DNA from: an uncultured Pseudomonadales bacterium
Lineage (GTDB): Bacteria; Pseudomonadota; Gammaproteobacteria; Pseudomonadales; Pseudohongiellaceae
Direction: 5' to 3'
NCBI GenBank assembly: GCA_947259995.1
Contig: CAMYOK010000014.1
Location: forward strand, 1 to 64,000
Length of the DNA: 64,000 nucleotides
Shown here: positions 16,794 through 26,547 of the stretch, piece by piece
Position numbering within the stretch: the first letter of the stretch is position 1
Layout of the letters: each line of letters begins with the position of its first letter
Made by a program: the position numbers and the translations under genes
Notes under the pieces: generated by a model
The model's input: only the letters and a program-made list of their open reading frames with translations
Database searches by the model: none
What the model was told of the DNA's origin: nothing

Positions 16794-17350
16794 AGCCTAC
16801 CCTCCTTAGTTCGCTTTATGTAGTAGATAGACTCCTTGTGGAGCACCCGCTTGCCATTGGTGTGTTTAAGCGTGAATGAGCTCAGCCGAGCCTGTTGGTC
16901 ACCTGTACTATCGAAGAAATACACAAACTGAGCATCGACAGCATGAATCACCGACCAATGAATGGTTGTACCGATTAGCACAACGCGCACTACCCTAGAG
17001 TTGCTACGACCAACATAGCGACGAATCCTGATAAGCACTTCTTGGACATTAAGATTGCGATCTTTTAGGAATGGCTTACTAATCGTTATTGGATACTTTT
17101 GATGGAAATATCCTCGCTCCATCACAAGATTGAGCAGCATATCCATCTCCCACGTATCCAGGCCTCCTGTGACCATGTCTTCTAGCGGACCCCAATCCGC
17201 GTATGCTTTTAGTAACGCATTCATCAGCGCTCTTCGCTTGAAGTGAGGTCTATCTTTATAGAGAAACGCCACAACGTTCACGACGCTGTAGACCCCACAA
17301 AGACTGTCTAGCTGCCCCTGTTGGGAGGGTTTTATTGAGTTCTCGCTCAT
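16790..17350 (-). CDS. papain-like cysteine peptidase candidate
   Basis: A 186-aa protein without a signal peptide. It begins with a GQLDSLCGVYSVVN stretch (12-25) that offers an oxyanion Gln and C18, followed late by H131-W in TTIHWSVIHAV and D147 in FFDSTG. The C-H-D order and spacing match papain-fold (C39/C1-like) peptidases. Annotation to a named family was not possible. It is the first gene of a coupled pair with a JAMM protein next to an integrase. A proteolytic role in element control or defence is inference, and the residues could also be structural. Confidence 0.55.
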   Translation of the reverse strand: MSENSIKPSQQGQLDSLCGVYSVVNVVAFLYKDRPHFKRRALMNALLKAYADWGPLEDMVTGGLDTWEMDMLLNLVMERGYFHQKYPITISKPFLKDRNLNVQEVLIRIRRYVGRSNSRVVRVVLIGTTIHWSVIHAVDAQFVYFFDSTGDQQARLSSFTLKHTNGKRVLHKESIYYIKRTKEGRL

Positions 17351-17754
17351 ATTGGAAATGCTCCGTTTTAGTTGTTTTAAGCCCCCTTCCCTTTATTCCA
17401 GACATGCGAAAGCCCACAGCAAATTGAACTGAGTTCGAACTGAAATGAGTTCGAGCTAAGAAGTGCTGAGTTAGGGAGTTCTAGGAGGTGTTTTGCGTGG
17501 ATACACGCTTAGAGTTAGCTGGCTCACGAGATCACGCCAAGAGCCAAATTATGGCCAAAACTACGCCATGATCAAATAATACCACTTTTTATGGAAATAT
17601 CTACAATTTTATGCACTTTTAGCGGTTTTTAGCGTATTTTGATGCCAGTTTTAAGCTATTTAGAGGATTTTAAGTGAAATATCGAATTGGGCACGCTATT
17701 TTTGGTCTTAGAGCACTATTTACCAAGATCAATCAATTCTCAATGGAGAACTAA
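17351..17754. promoter_or_regulatory. regulatory spacer with repeated TGAGTTCGA motif
   Basis: About 400 bp between divergent genes, AT-rich toward the right. TGAGTTCGA occurs at 17430-17438 and again at 17446-17454, centred 16 bp apart, and the first copy is part of the palindrome GTTCGAAC (17433-17440). This is the form of an operator with two half-sites on nearby helix turns, suitable for the peptidase-JAMM operon promoter. No -10/-35 pair is assigned with certainty. Confidence 0.4.
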
Positions 17755-18414
17755 ATGAGACACTTAATCAACAGTCCAGCACACTTCAGATACCCTATAG
17801 ATGCTATGTTTTTTGCAATTAATACCCTCTACTTTGCCATTGCTCAGAAAGAACAAATCCATAGTAAAGAGACGCTCGAAGAACCACCTAAAGAAGACTT
17901 AGTCGCTTTCGATATTTCATCTCGTAACATTGAAAGACCCCACCAATTCCTTCAAGTTCTACTAGATGTCATCCGGATGAACTACGAACCAGAACCCCTT
18001 GGTACCACACTACTCAACTCGAATATCTGCTTTCTATACGACGCAATCCCATGCCAACCATTTGAGCTAGCTTACTTATCTCTAGTAAGCGAGCCTGATG
18101 AAAGTTTTGGAGATTTTTGGGAGAAAACTATCGAGCCCTATGCCAGAGCACTTGGTTGTGACCTGAATGGCGCGGACTCGCTGTTTGTCATTTGCTCAAC
18201 TGGAGAAAAACGCTACCTAATAAGCCTAGTCACAGAATCTAACGAAATATTACATTGCGTGCCTACGGTTAAGGAGTTCATGTCCAATACTGTCTCTATA
18301 GTTGCTGACCAACCAACCTTAGATAGTCGAGAAAAGCGCTGCGCGGGGTTCTGTTTAGACGACGCGCTAGGTAGCCGATTGAGGGTTTCGCTTTGGGCGT
18401 ATTTGCCCTTGTAA
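17755..18414 (+). CDS. uncharacterised protein, 219 aa
   Basis: Reads from ATG 17755 after an AATGGAGAACTAA leader. I recognise no family: there is no signal peptide, no membrane segment and no catalytic motif. The protein is acidic to neutral with several cysteines (for example in CFLYDAIPCQPF and KRCAGFCLDD). It is the last gene before the metal-resistance block and faces the RND operon tail to tail, so it probably belongs to the integrase element. Frame length and a codon pattern similar to its neighbours support it as a real gene. Confidence 0.55.
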   Translation: MRHLINSPAHFRYPIDAMFFAINTLYFAIAQKEQIHSKETLEEPPKEDLVAFDISSRNIERPHQFLQVLLDVIRMNYEPEPLGTTLLNSNICFLYDAIPCQPFELAYLSLVSEPDESFGDFWEKTIEPYARALGCDLNGADSLFVICSTGEKRYLISLVTESNEILHCVPTVKEFMSNTVSIVADQPTLDSREKRCAGFCLDDALGSRLRVSLWAYLPL

Positions 18415-18604
18415 TTAATCGGTGATCTTTTTACAAGAACTCAACTCTTTTATATCGAGCTGCATCGTTCAAAGACTTTGTTCAAAAGAGCACTTGGATC
18501 TGTCACTAGTTCGTCTGCAGTTCAAATACCGTTGGCATAGCAGTCTGCTAGCGGCACACCTCAACATCCTGCAAAAACCGGAATGACAATCAAAGACTTT
18601 TAAT

Positions 18605-18640
18605 GGAAATGCTCCCTCCGATCCTCTGGTAGGGAGCATA
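18605..18640 (-). terminator. stem-loop terminator after czcA-type operon
   Basis: Inverted repeat ATGCTCCCT (18609-18617) and AGGGAGCAT (18631-18639), nine perfect pairs with a 13-nt loop, just past the stop of the minus-strand RND gene. Reading leftward it is followed by TTTCC and an A/T tract, not an ideal U-run. Confidence 0.55.
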
Positions 18641-18645
18641 ACACC

Positions 18646-21600
18646 TTAAGCATCCACTTTAATTTGCTTTGATGTACTCATGCCATGTACAAGTCGATAA
18701 AGGGCTGGTAGCACGATGAGCGTTAATAACGTGGAGGAAATGATGCCCCCTATTACAACTGTTGCTAGCGGTCGCTGCACCTCTGAACCAATGCCAGTAT
18801 TCAGTGCCATTGGGACAAAACCGAGCGATGCCACTAGCGCTGTCATCAAGACGGGGCGCAATCTCCCCAATGCACCTTCCATCACGGCGTCATTAAGTGG
18901 TCTACCTTGTTCACGCAAATCCCGAATGAAAGAGAGCATGACAAGACCATTTAGTACCGCGACGCCCGAAAGGGCGATGAAGCCGACACCTGCCGAAATG
19001 GATAACGGTATATCTCGTGCGATCAAAGCAAGCACCCCACCAGTAAGCGCTAGCGGAACCCCGGTGAAAATTATCGCCGCATCCCTAAATGAGCTAAGCG
19101 CCATCATCAAGAGCACGCCAATAAGGATCAACGTCACTGGAACCACGATCAACAATCGTGCTGTCGCAGATTCGAGCTGCTCGAATGTACCACCGTACTC
19201 AATCCAATAGCCCGCTGGTATCTCTACATCACGCTCTACTGCCTGTTGAATCTCGCTAACGAACGATCCCAAATCTCGCCCACGCACATTGCCAGTGACA
19301 ACTACACGTCGTTTGCCATTCTCGCGGTAGATTTGATTGTAGCCATTGCTGACACTAATATCGGCAAGCTCGCCTAATGGCATGTAATTACCATCAGGGG
19401 TGATGATGGGTAAGTAATAATAGCTATCTGGATCGCTTCTCAGTCGCTCCGGGAGTCGCACCACAATATCCGAGCGCTGGTCACCCTCGAAGAACTGACC
19501 TGCTACTCGCCCACCCAGTGCCATAGAGACGGTGTCCTGTAGCTGACCAATGCTTATCCCAACCCGTGACAGAACTTCGCGACGAGGCTCCATAGTCAGA
19601 ACTGGTAGCCCGGTTGCTTGCTCTACTGCAACATCCGCAGCTCCAGGAATACCGTTCACTACCTCTTCAATCTGGCTACCTAGCGCGATCAGCTGATCGA
19701 AATCATCGCCAAATACTTGAATTGCTAACTCGCTTCTTACCCCAGCAATCAGTTCGTTGAAACGCATCTGAATGGGTTGCAGAAATTCATAGCGGTTTCC
19801 CGGCACCGGAGTGACGATCGCTTCGAGTTCCTCAACAATCTGCGTCTTTGGCTTTAGTGGGTCTGGCCAAAGTGCACGTTCCTTCATGATAATGAAGGTG
19901 TCGGCCACACTTGGTGGCATAGGATCGGTCGCCACCTCTGCGCTGCCGATCTTGGAGAATATCCTCTCCACTTCGGGCATTTTCGTTATCTCTTTCTCAA
20001 GCTGAAACTGCAAGTCAATTGCCTGTCCAAGTGAGGTGCCCGGAATGCGAAGAGCATGCATCGCAATATCGCCTTCATCGAGATTGGGGATAAACTCGCT
20101 CCCCATTCGGCTAACTAAGCTTGCGCACACGCCTACGAAAACTACTGCAAGCAATACCACTAACCAGCGGAATCGAAGTGCCAAAGTGAGTAACGGCTTG
20201 TAAAGACTCTTGGCTGCGCCAACGATAATGTTTCTACGCTCAATGACAGGTTCCTTGAACAGTAGAGCGATACAGGCAGGAATAAACGTAATCGAAAGCA
20301 ACATACCGCTGAGCAAGGCGATGACAACGGTGATTGCCATCGGATGGAACATCTTGCCCTCTATGCCCTCTAGAGCGAAAACGGGAATGTAAACAGCGGT
20401 GATTATGAACACGCCGAATAGTGCAGGCTTCATCACCTCACGTGTTGCAGACGACACTACTTCTAAACGCCGTTGTAGTTCCAACCTACCACTCGAACTT
20501 ACTTCACTTAGCCTACGCAAGCAGTTCTCTACAATAATGACGCTGCCATCTATGATCAACCCAAAGTCCAGCGCCCCGAGGCTCATTAGGTTCGCACTCG
20601 TGCGAGTTTGCACCATGCCGGTAATCGTCATGAGCATCGCAATCGGTATCACTGCAGCAGTAAGAATTGCCGCACGAATATTGCCAAGCAATAGGAACAA
20701 GATCACTACAACTAATAGCGCACCCTCGATCAGATTCTTCTCAACTGTTCTGAGTGTCTTGTCGACCAATGTCGAACGATTGTAAACAGCCGTTACGGTG
20801 ATCCCCTCAGGTAAGCTGGCCTTGATATTCTCAAGTTCCACCGCTGTGTCGTTAGCAACCTCACGACTATTTGCGCCAATCAGCATGAATACGGTGCTCA
20901 TAACCACTTCACGGCCATTCTGTGTCGCAGCGCCTGAGCGTAATTCTTGCCCAACATCCACACGTGCAACATCACGCACTAACACTGGCACGCTTTCATG
21001 CTGAGCAATTTGAATGTTGCGCAGATCCTCTAATGTGAGCGCTTGCCCCGACATGCGCATCAGTAATTGAGAGCCGTTGTTTTCAATAAACCCCGTTCCT
21101 CGATTGCCATTACCTTGCTCAAGTGCTGAGAATATGTCCGCATAATCTACACCGAAGGCGAGCATTTTCTCTGGCTCTGGCGCCACAAGAATTTCTTTCT
21201 TGAAACCCCCTATAGGATTCACCTCCACCACTCCAGGAACCTGAAGAAGTTGCGGGCGTATGATCCAATCATGCACCGACCGTAGATCAGTGGGTGTGAC
21301 CAACGAACCATCCGGATTAGTCGCTCCCGGTTCAGCGTCGACGGTAAACATGAAAATTTCACCTAACCCGGTCGCTATTGGCCCCAAGCTCGGCTCTAAA
21401 CCTTCTGGCAACATGCCACGGACCGTTGTGATTCGCTCGCTGACTTGTTGGCGAGCAAAGTAAATGTCAGTGCCCTCTTCGAACACAGCGGTAACTTGTG
21501 ATAGCCCATAGCGAGAAACTGAACGCGTATAGGACAAGCTAGGCATGCCACTTAAAGCAGTCTCAATTGTGAAGGTAATGCGCTGCTCAGCTTCCAAAGG

Positions 21601-21771
21601 GGTGTACCCCGGCGCAGGAGTGTTTACCACTACTTGCACATTGGTAATGTCGGGCACTGCATCTATGGGCAATCGGTTAAAATTCCATATCCCTAAACCC
21701 ATCAGCAAAGCAACGAGCACTAAGACTAAGCCACGTCGAGCTAGCGCTGTATTGATAATATATTCCAGCAT
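18646..21771 (-). CDS. czcA: CzcA-type heavy-metal RND efflux pump (inner membrane)
   Basis: A 1041-aa RND protein, the normal length for the heavy-metal branch. TM4 carries LDFGLIIDGSVIIVEN with D402, D408 and E415, the same positions as the proton-relay residues of CzcA, which marks the divalent-cation type (Zn/Co/Cd/Ni) and not the Cu/Ag type. Twelve transmembrane segments and two large periplasmic loops are evident. It would pump metal from periplasm or cytoplasm to outside, working with the membrane-fusion and outer-membrane genes directly upstream (21781 and 23028). Metal specificity cannot be settled from sequence. Confidence 0.92.
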   Translation of the reverse strand: MLEYIINTALARRGLVLVLVALLMGLGIWNFNRLPIDAVPDITNVQVVVNTPAPGYTPLEAEQRITFTIETALSGMPSLSYTRSVSRYGLSQVTAVFEEGTDIYFARQQVSERITTVRGMLPEGLEPSLGPIATGLGEIFMFTVDAEPGATNPDGSLVTPTDLRSVHDWIIRPQLLQVPGVVEVNPIGGFKKEILVAPEPEKMLAFGVDYADIFSALEQGNGNRGTGFIENNGSQLLMRMSGQALTLEDLRNIQIAQHESVPVLVRDVARVDVGQELRSGAATQNGREVVMSTVFMLIGANSREVANDTAVELENIKASLPEGITVTAVYNRSTLVDKTLRTVEKNLIEGALLVVVILFLLLGNIRAAILTAAVIPIAMLMTITGMVQTRTSANLMSLGALDFGLIIDGSVIIVENCLRRLSEVSSSGRLELQRRLEVVSSATREVMKPALFGVFIITAVYIPVFALEGIEGKMFHPMAITVVIALLSGMLLSITFIPACIALLFKEPVIERRNIIVGAAKSLYKPLLTLALRFRWLVVLLAVVFVGVCASLVSRMGSEFIPNLDEGDIAMHALRIPGTSLGQAIDLQFQLEKEITKMPEVERIFSKIGSAEVATDPMPPSVADTFIIMKERALWPDPLKPKTQIVEELEAIVTPVPGNRYEFLQPIQMRFNELIAGVRSELAIQVFGDDFDQLIALGSQIEEVVNGIPGAADVAVEQATGLPVLTMEPRREVLSRVGISIGQLQDTVSMALGGRVAGQFFEGDQRSDIVVRLPERLRSDPDSYYYLPIITPDGNYMPLGELADISVSNGYNQIYRENGKRRVVVTGNVRGRDLGSFVSEIQQAVERDVEIPAGYWIEYGGTFEQLESATARLLIVVPVTLILIGVLLMMALSSFRDAAIIFTGVPLALTGGVLALIARDIPLSISAGVGFIALSGVAVLNGLVMLSFIRDLREQGRPLNDAVMEGALGRLRPVLMTALVASLGFVPMALNTGIGSEVQRPLATVVIGGIISSTLLTLIVLPALYRLVHGMSTSKQIKVDA

Positions 21772-21780
21772 AGTAATTCC

Positions 21781-23031
21781 TTAATGATCGTGGCTTGCGC
21801 CAGATTTTTCGACGTCGGCTTTAAGAATGTAGCTGTTTTCCGTCACGTAGGTGGTGTTTGCTGGCAGGCCGCCAAGCACTTCAATCCACGTATCATCTTG
21901 ACGCCCAAGCTCTAGCATCCTTACTTCGTATTCATCGCCCACCTGTGCGTATACGACGGTGAAATCTCGGAACGATTGCAGCCCAATGCGTTTCACTGCG
22001 AGTGGGACTTCGTACTCATCCACATGGATTTGTGCATTGGCCCACATACCGGGTATTAAAAGGCTGTCCGGATTGTTCAAAACCACTCTTGCCGTTACGG
22101 ACTGATTCACTGTTGCCGTTGGCAAGAACCTTGCCACACTGCCATTGATTGGCTCTTCACTCGTGGGCACATAGATACGCACCGGAGCACCCACTGCAAC
22201 ACGGGCTAGGTCTGCTGGAAAGATGGCAAGATCTACCCAAACAGAGCTTGTATCCAAGATGGTGAATAATTCCCTGCCTGCAGTTTGTTCGCCCGCCTTT
22301 GCCTGTCTCTCAATAATCGTTCCGCTTGAAGGCGCAGTGATGGTGTAAGGAGTTAGGCTTTGATTACTATCCACTACCGCCAAACGGTCGCCTGCATTGA
22401 CTTTATCGCCCAAGGATCGGTAAACATTGCTGATTTGGCCTTCGAATCGTGCCCTTACCTGCACTTCGTTCTCTGTATTGCTCACTATTTTTCCGAATGC
22501 GGGCACAGACTCTTCTATGACTGCAGGACCCGCGACTTCCGTTGTGATACCTAGCGCTTCTCGTACCGCTGGTTCAATCAAGGTTCTACCTTCGAAGCTG
22601 TCGTACTCCCAATGGTATGTTTGGCCACTATGAGCAGCGTTCACGCTGACGCTAAAGGAATGCGGTTCGTAGATCGTCATGTCACCACGTAGAGCATCAC
22701 CTTGAGGGGAGAAGCCAATCGAATCGACAATGCCCCCTAGGCGAGTCAATTCAACATTAAGGGTCAAAGCATTCGGGGGTAGCAGCTCGTCGCCTACACG
22801 TCCCCACGCTCGATACTCTGGTGGCACACCCGTTTCAAAAATCGCTAATTCGACAGAGAAGTCACCGTCTCGGAGCATGAATCCGTTGTTCGGACCGCGC
22901 TCTTCTGGTGGCAAGTTGTCAGCAACCGGAGCGACTGCGTCCATCGGCTCGCTGTCACTGCAAGCAACGCATAGCAAAGCAACTAGAAAAGCTGCCAAAG
23001 GTTTGAAGATTGGATTCATAATGCGCCTCAT
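21781..23031 (-). CDS. czcB: CzcB-type membrane fusion protein (HlyD family)
   Basis: A 416-aa periplasmic adaptor with a lipoprotein-like N-terminus (LVALLCVACSD, lipobox Cys about residue 24). It has an N-terminal domain typical of CzcB relatives, then a barrel-sandwich lipoyl half-motif (VRARFEGQISNVYRSLGDKV), a second half (TAPSSGTIIERQAKAGEQ) and a beta-barrel region. It links the RND pump to the outer-membrane channel. It overlaps the channel gene by 4 bp and ends 9 bp before the pump gene, so the three are co-translated. Confidence 0.9.
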   Translation of the reverse strand: MRRIMNPIFKPLAAFLVALLCVACSDSEPMDAVAPVADNLPPEERGPNNGFMLRDGDFSVELAIFETGVPPEYRAWGRVGDELLPPNALTLNVELTRLGGIVDSIGFSPQGDALRGDMTIYEPHSFSVSVNAAHSGQTYHWEYDSFEGRTLIEPAVREALGITTEVAGPAVIEESVPAFGKIVSNTENEVQVRARFEGQISNVYRSLGDKVNAGDRLAVVDSNQSLTPYTITAPSSGTIIERQAKAGEQTAGRELFTILDTSSVWVDLAIFPADLARVAVGAPVRIYVPTSEEPINGSVARFLPTATVNQSVTARVVLNNPDSLLIPGMWANAQIHVDEYEVPLAVKRIGLQSFRDFTVVYAQVGDEYEVRMLELGRQDDTWIEVLGGLPANTTYVTENSYILKADVEKSGASHDH

Positions 23032-24314
23032 TGTGTGGACAGTGACTGTGCAATTCGCAAACCAGTCAGCCTCTCGATTTCAATATTTTTAAGTTGTGCT
23101 TGTAAGCTTGCGTCAATCACGTCGCTGCGAGCCTCAAGAACGCTCTCTTGGATCTGGAACCATTCAATATAACTAACAGCACCAAGTTCATAGCTACGAC
23201 GCACCTGCTCAAGTGCCTCTTGGTATTTTGGAATCACGGCGCTGCGCAGCACCTCTGCACGATGTAGGTTGTGTTCTAGCTCTTGGTAAACGACAAACAA
23301 ACTCGTCTGGACGCGAATCATCGCGGCCTCTTTTTCAGCGGCAGTTTTTTCGATTGCGGATCGCGCTTCTTGGATTCGGCCTTGATTTAGATTGCCTCGA
23401 TTCAATGGAATTGTGATCCCAGCAACAAAGCCCGTGTCGCTGGAACTTTGAATACGCCGTATACCGGCATTGAACCGCCAAGGTGTTCTGCGTTGCGCCA
23501 ACTCTAGTTGCAATATGGAGTCCTGCAGCCTTTGCTCTGAGAGAAAACGACTTATGTCGGGGTTCTGTTCAATAAGCTTTATGAGCATCGGAAAAGGCTG
23601 AAGAATGGGCAGCTCGGTAATATCGCCTTCCACAGATGTAAACTCGGGGTACAGCTCACCCCACAAAGCAGCAAGCTGGTGGAAGACTATTTCAAGTTCA
23701 TAATTCATATCTTCGCGATAGAGTAAGAGACGCTCTAGCTCTGCCTCTGCCCGTGCAAGATCTGCGGCAGAACCGGTTCCTGCCTCAACCCTTTGCCCTA
23801 TAGTCGAAACACTCTCAGTCGCGTATGAGATGCCTTCGTCGGCTAACTGTTTGTGTAACTGCAGCGCTAACGCTTGCATATAATACCGCGCCACTTGGGC
23901 AGCAGTATCCAGACGCATTACTTCTGCATCGGCAGCCAACGTAAGCGAACCAGTACGCGCTACATCGACACGACGTTGTGCTAAGCCGCCCTCCACAACC
24001 CACGCAATACTCAAGGTAGTTTGTGACCCTGAAAAACCTTGGGCCTCGCCTGTCCCCAATATGTCCTCGATGTTGACGTTCAGTTCCGGCTTCGGTTTCA
24101 AGCCCGCCTGAATGATTCGCGCGTCTTGAATACTCATATTGTAGCTAAACGATTTCAGCTCCGGATTGTCATTCATAGCAGCACTAATTGCGCTCGCTAG
24201 GGTCAAACTTTCGGCCGCAGAACTAACACCACTGCAGGCAAAGAATATTGCAACACTGTACCCTATCGCCTTCAGTGCTTTCCGCCTAAATCGACCTTTT
24301 ACTTTCGTGTTCAT
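23028..24314 (-). CDS. czcC: CzcC-type outer-membrane channel (TolC family)
   Basis: ATG 24314 is preferred (MNTKVKGRFRRKALKAIG), because GAAGG precedes it and a signal peptide follows (AIFFACSGVSSAAE); the frame extends to 24392 but that part overlaps the upstream gene. The mature protein has two OEP repeats with long helices, GTGEAQGFSGSQTTLSIAWVVE near the first strand and GFVAGITIPLNRGN in the second. It forms the exit duct of the RND complex. About 428 aa, normal for CzcC. Confidence 0.88.
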   Translation of the reverse strand: MNTKVKGRFRRKALKAIGYSVAIFFACSGVSSAAESLTLASAISAAMNDNPELKSFSYNMSIQDARIIQAGLKPKPELNVNIEDILGTGEAQGFSGSQTTLSIAWVVEGGLAQRRVDVARTGSLTLAADAEVMRLDTAAQVARYYMQALALQLHKQLADEGISYATESVSTIGQRVEAGTGSAADLARAEAELERLLLYREDMNYELEIVFHQLAALWGELYPEFTSVEGDITELPILQPFPMLIKLIEQNPDISRFLSEQRLQDSILQLELAQRRTPWRFNAGIRRIQSSSDTGFVAGITIPLNRGNLNQGRIQEARSAIEKTAAEKEAAMIRVQTSLFVVYQELEHNLHRAEVLRSAVIPKYQEALEQVRRSYELGAVSYIEWFQIQESVLEARSDVIDASLQAQLKNIEIERLTGLRIAQSLSTQ

Positions 24315-24388
24315 ATGAAAGCCTTCTACATACATTTGTGTTTTCGTTGGGGGGGCTGCAAGACAGCCCCCGTGTTTACCTACACGAC

Positions 24389-25048
24389 TCAAAGCAATTG
24401 TTGAATATCGGTGTACGCACCAGTGGTTCTAAGGGTAATCGTCACCACCGTGTCCGTACGATTGCGCCAGTACCACCCGTGATGCCCATCGAAAGCAGCT
24501 TCAACAGTGCCGGTCTGACTCTGCTCTATGCCTTTTCCGTAGCTGAAATAGCTAATATCCAGAGCCGCAGAATCCCCATGAGTATCGAAGTTCACCGCAC
24601 CGCCGTTAGACTCCCAAGCAAACTGCACGCTCTTCCCCTTTGCGAGGGTGACCTTAACTTCAGTGGCAGCATCTGGCGCTAGGGTCACTTGCATCTCATC
24701 ACTGCGCTCACCATTTGCTAGCGTTGGTTCGGCAATCTCTGCAACTACCGTGCTGCTAGGGCTGGCAATCTGCACCACCTCGGCCTGAGGAGTTGGCGTT
24801 GTCCCATTGATAGCATTCAACAAAGCTTCCTCGTCCTGCGCGGCCTCTTCGGCAAGAAGTACTTTGATTTCACCCATTCTCTTTAAACCCGTCACACTGC
24901 CTACCCCGGTTGGGTCTATGCCATATTCTGCAGGCATAACTATGACGAGCAATAACAGCATCGCCACAACCGCCGCTATAGCAGTGGATTTCAATAGCCG
25001 GAAAGGCGATGGAAGCTGTACATCTGCTGGTTGATTTGTATTGTTCAT
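24389..25048 (-). CDS. membrane-anchored periplasmic protein of RND operon
   Basis: A 219-aa protein with a short cytoplasmic tail, one transmembrane helix (about residues 24-42, AIAAVVAMLLLLVIVMP), an Ala/Glu/Pro-rich linker and a C-terminal beta-rich periplasmic domain with FAWESNGGAVNFDTHGD and GHHGWYWRNRT. Proteins of this layout often sit in front of heavy-metal RND operons and are annotated only as transmembrane anchor proteins. The aromatic/His-rich GHHGWYW region could bind metal. It lies between the HupE-like gene and czcC on the same strand. Confidence 0.7.
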   Translation of the reverse strand: MNNTNQPADVQLPSPFRLLKSTAIAAVVAMLLLLVIVMPAEYGIDPTGVGSVTGLKRMGEIKVLLAEEAAQDEEALLNAINGTTPTPQAEVVQIASPSSTVVAEIAEPTLANGERSDEMQVTLAPDAATEVKVTLAKGKSVQFAWESNGGAVNFDTHGDSAALDISYFSYGKGIEQSQTGTVEAAFDGHHGWYWRNRTDTVVTITLRTTGAYTDIQQLL

Positions 25049-25080
25049 AGTGAAAATGTCCTCAAACTAAATTGATTGGC

Positions 25081-25806
25081 CTAGGCCACGAAATAACCGG
25101 TTATTTGGTAACCCATAAGGAGGAACCCAGCGCTCATCAACGCGACCTGGGCTAGATAGGCCCGTCGATAGAAGCTCTTAGACTGCCGCAGATACCCTAT
25201 AGCGATTAGAATCACGCTTAAGGCGAGCAGCTGACCTAACTCAACGCCTACATTGAAAGCGATCAAGTTTGTGAGTAATCCATCGGGTGAAATTTCGTAA
25301 TCTAAGATCTTGGTTGCGAGTCCGAACCCATGAAATAAACCGAACACCATCGTGGCTGCTTTAGTATTCGGCTGAAACCCAAACCAGCGCTGATACGCCC
25401 CCATGTTGTCTAACGCTTTGTAGACGATAGAGAAGCCAATCACCGCATCGATGAGATAGGGGCTGACACCAATCTCTAGGAAGGTGCCTAGCAAAAGAGT
25501 GATCGTGTGCCCAAGCGCGAATAGGCTCACGTATATGCCAACATCTCGGAACCTGTACAGGTAGAAAATAACCCCGACCAGAAACAGCAGATGGTCATAG
25601 CCAGTGACCATGTGCTTAGCACCTAGGTACATGAACGGAATGACAAGTGCGCCAGAACTTTCTTGAATGAAACCCTTGTCTCCTGCTGTCACCCCATGGG
25701 CGAGCGCGTCTGGAGCAAAGCCAAAGCTCGCTAAAAGTAGTATAAAAATTGCCACCAACACCGCATATGGGTTGCTGATAAGCAGATGCTGCAATTTGTG
25801 CATCAC
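25081..25806 (-). CDS. HupE/UreJ-2 family membrane protein
   Basis: A 241-aa integral membrane protein with an N-terminal signal-like segment and about six more helices. The family motifs are present: GAKHMVTGYDHLLFL, ALGHTITLLLG, GLFHGFGLA and VGVELGQLLAL. HupE/UreJ relatives take up nickel or cobalt or act as metal permeases next to hydrogenase and urease genes, but this branch also occurs inside metal-efflux operons. The conserved His residues suggest metal passage; direction and metal are unknown. Confidence 0.85.
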   Translation of the reverse strand: MMHKLQHLLISNPYAVLVAIFILLLASFGFAPDALAHGVTAGDKGFIQESSGALVIPFMYLGAKHMVTGYDHLLFLVGVIFYLYRFRDVGIYVSLFALGHTITLLLGTFLEIGVSPYLIDAVIGFSIVYKALDNMGAYQRWFGFQPNTKAATMVFGLFHGFGLATKILDYEISPDGLLTNLIAFNVGVELGQLLALSVILIAIGYLRQSKSFYRRAYLAQVALMSAGFLLMGYQITGYFVA

Positions 25807-25956
25807 TTAATCCTCTAGAATTTCATTTGCCTAATCGAAATCAGGTCGATGCCACATAGAGTTCTAAAGGGAGATTGTTTCAAGAACAAATACCCACACA
25901 CGGATGCACTCGCTAGAGTTAATTCCGCAAAGAGAACAATGGCAAATTTATGAAAC

Positions 25957-26376
25957 TTAGAGGTTGGGAGGGGGAAGTGGAGGAGTATAAGTAGGGCTGA
26001 GAACTGCAATTGCTGAACTGATCTGAATTGCGTTTGTGCTAGTCACAACTGCAAATGAATAAGACTTCGGAACCTCACAATTCAACTGCGCATAGATCCC
26101 ATGCTTGTGAGAGTGTTCGTGATCGGAGTCAGTCTCTGTTGTCGCGGTACTATGCGAATCAAGTGCATGCTCAGAGTTCACGTGGTCACCCGTATGGCCA
26201 TGCTTGTGACCATGGCTGTGCTCAATCTCAATGACATTCCCGCTGGCATACTCAGAGTCAAACGTACTGCTGGCGTGAACTCCGCCGAACAATGTTGAGT
26301 TATTGAGTATAACTAACAGGATTATAAGAATATTGATATGCACAGGATGACGCTCTGAAAAACCGTTACTTTGCAA
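25957..26376 (-). CDS. His-rich periplasmic protein of RND operon (CzcI-like)
   Basis: A 139-aa protein with an N-terminal membrane/signal segment (INILIILLVILNN) and a central His-rich region (HSHGHKHGHTGDH, then DHEHSHKHG). The C-terminus TYTPPLPPPNL resembles the end of the second copy at 39874-40209 (TYSPPIPPPTR). It is the first gene of the minus-strand czc block. Such proteins buffer or sense periplasmic Zn/Co/Cd and are called CzcI in Cupriavidus; similarity to CzcI proper is limited to layout. Confidence 0.6.
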   Translation of the reverse strand: MQSNGFSERHPVHINILIILLVILNNSTLFGGVHASSTFDSEYASGNVIEIEHSHGHKHGHTGDHVNSEHALDSHSTATTETDSDHEHSHKHGIYAQLNCEVPKSYSFAVVTSTNAIQISSAIAVLSPTYTPPLPPPNL

Positions 26377-26547
26377 TATAACAGCATGATGCAGAGTGGG
26401 TCAATCCTTCACTGATTCAGTTTATTAATGTGTTGAGTTAGCTTAACAATAATGAACCTTTTGAACGAGTTATCGCCCTAGAATGCAGGTATAAGACTTT
26501 GCTAGTTTAACAAAGGCTGTTTTCGATTCCTATCGATCATCTCGATT

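Noticed and set aside
18415-18604. Second copy of the tRNA 3' end as partner attachment site
   Set aside because: The sequence CGGGCCCACCA or a similar T-arm was not found here.
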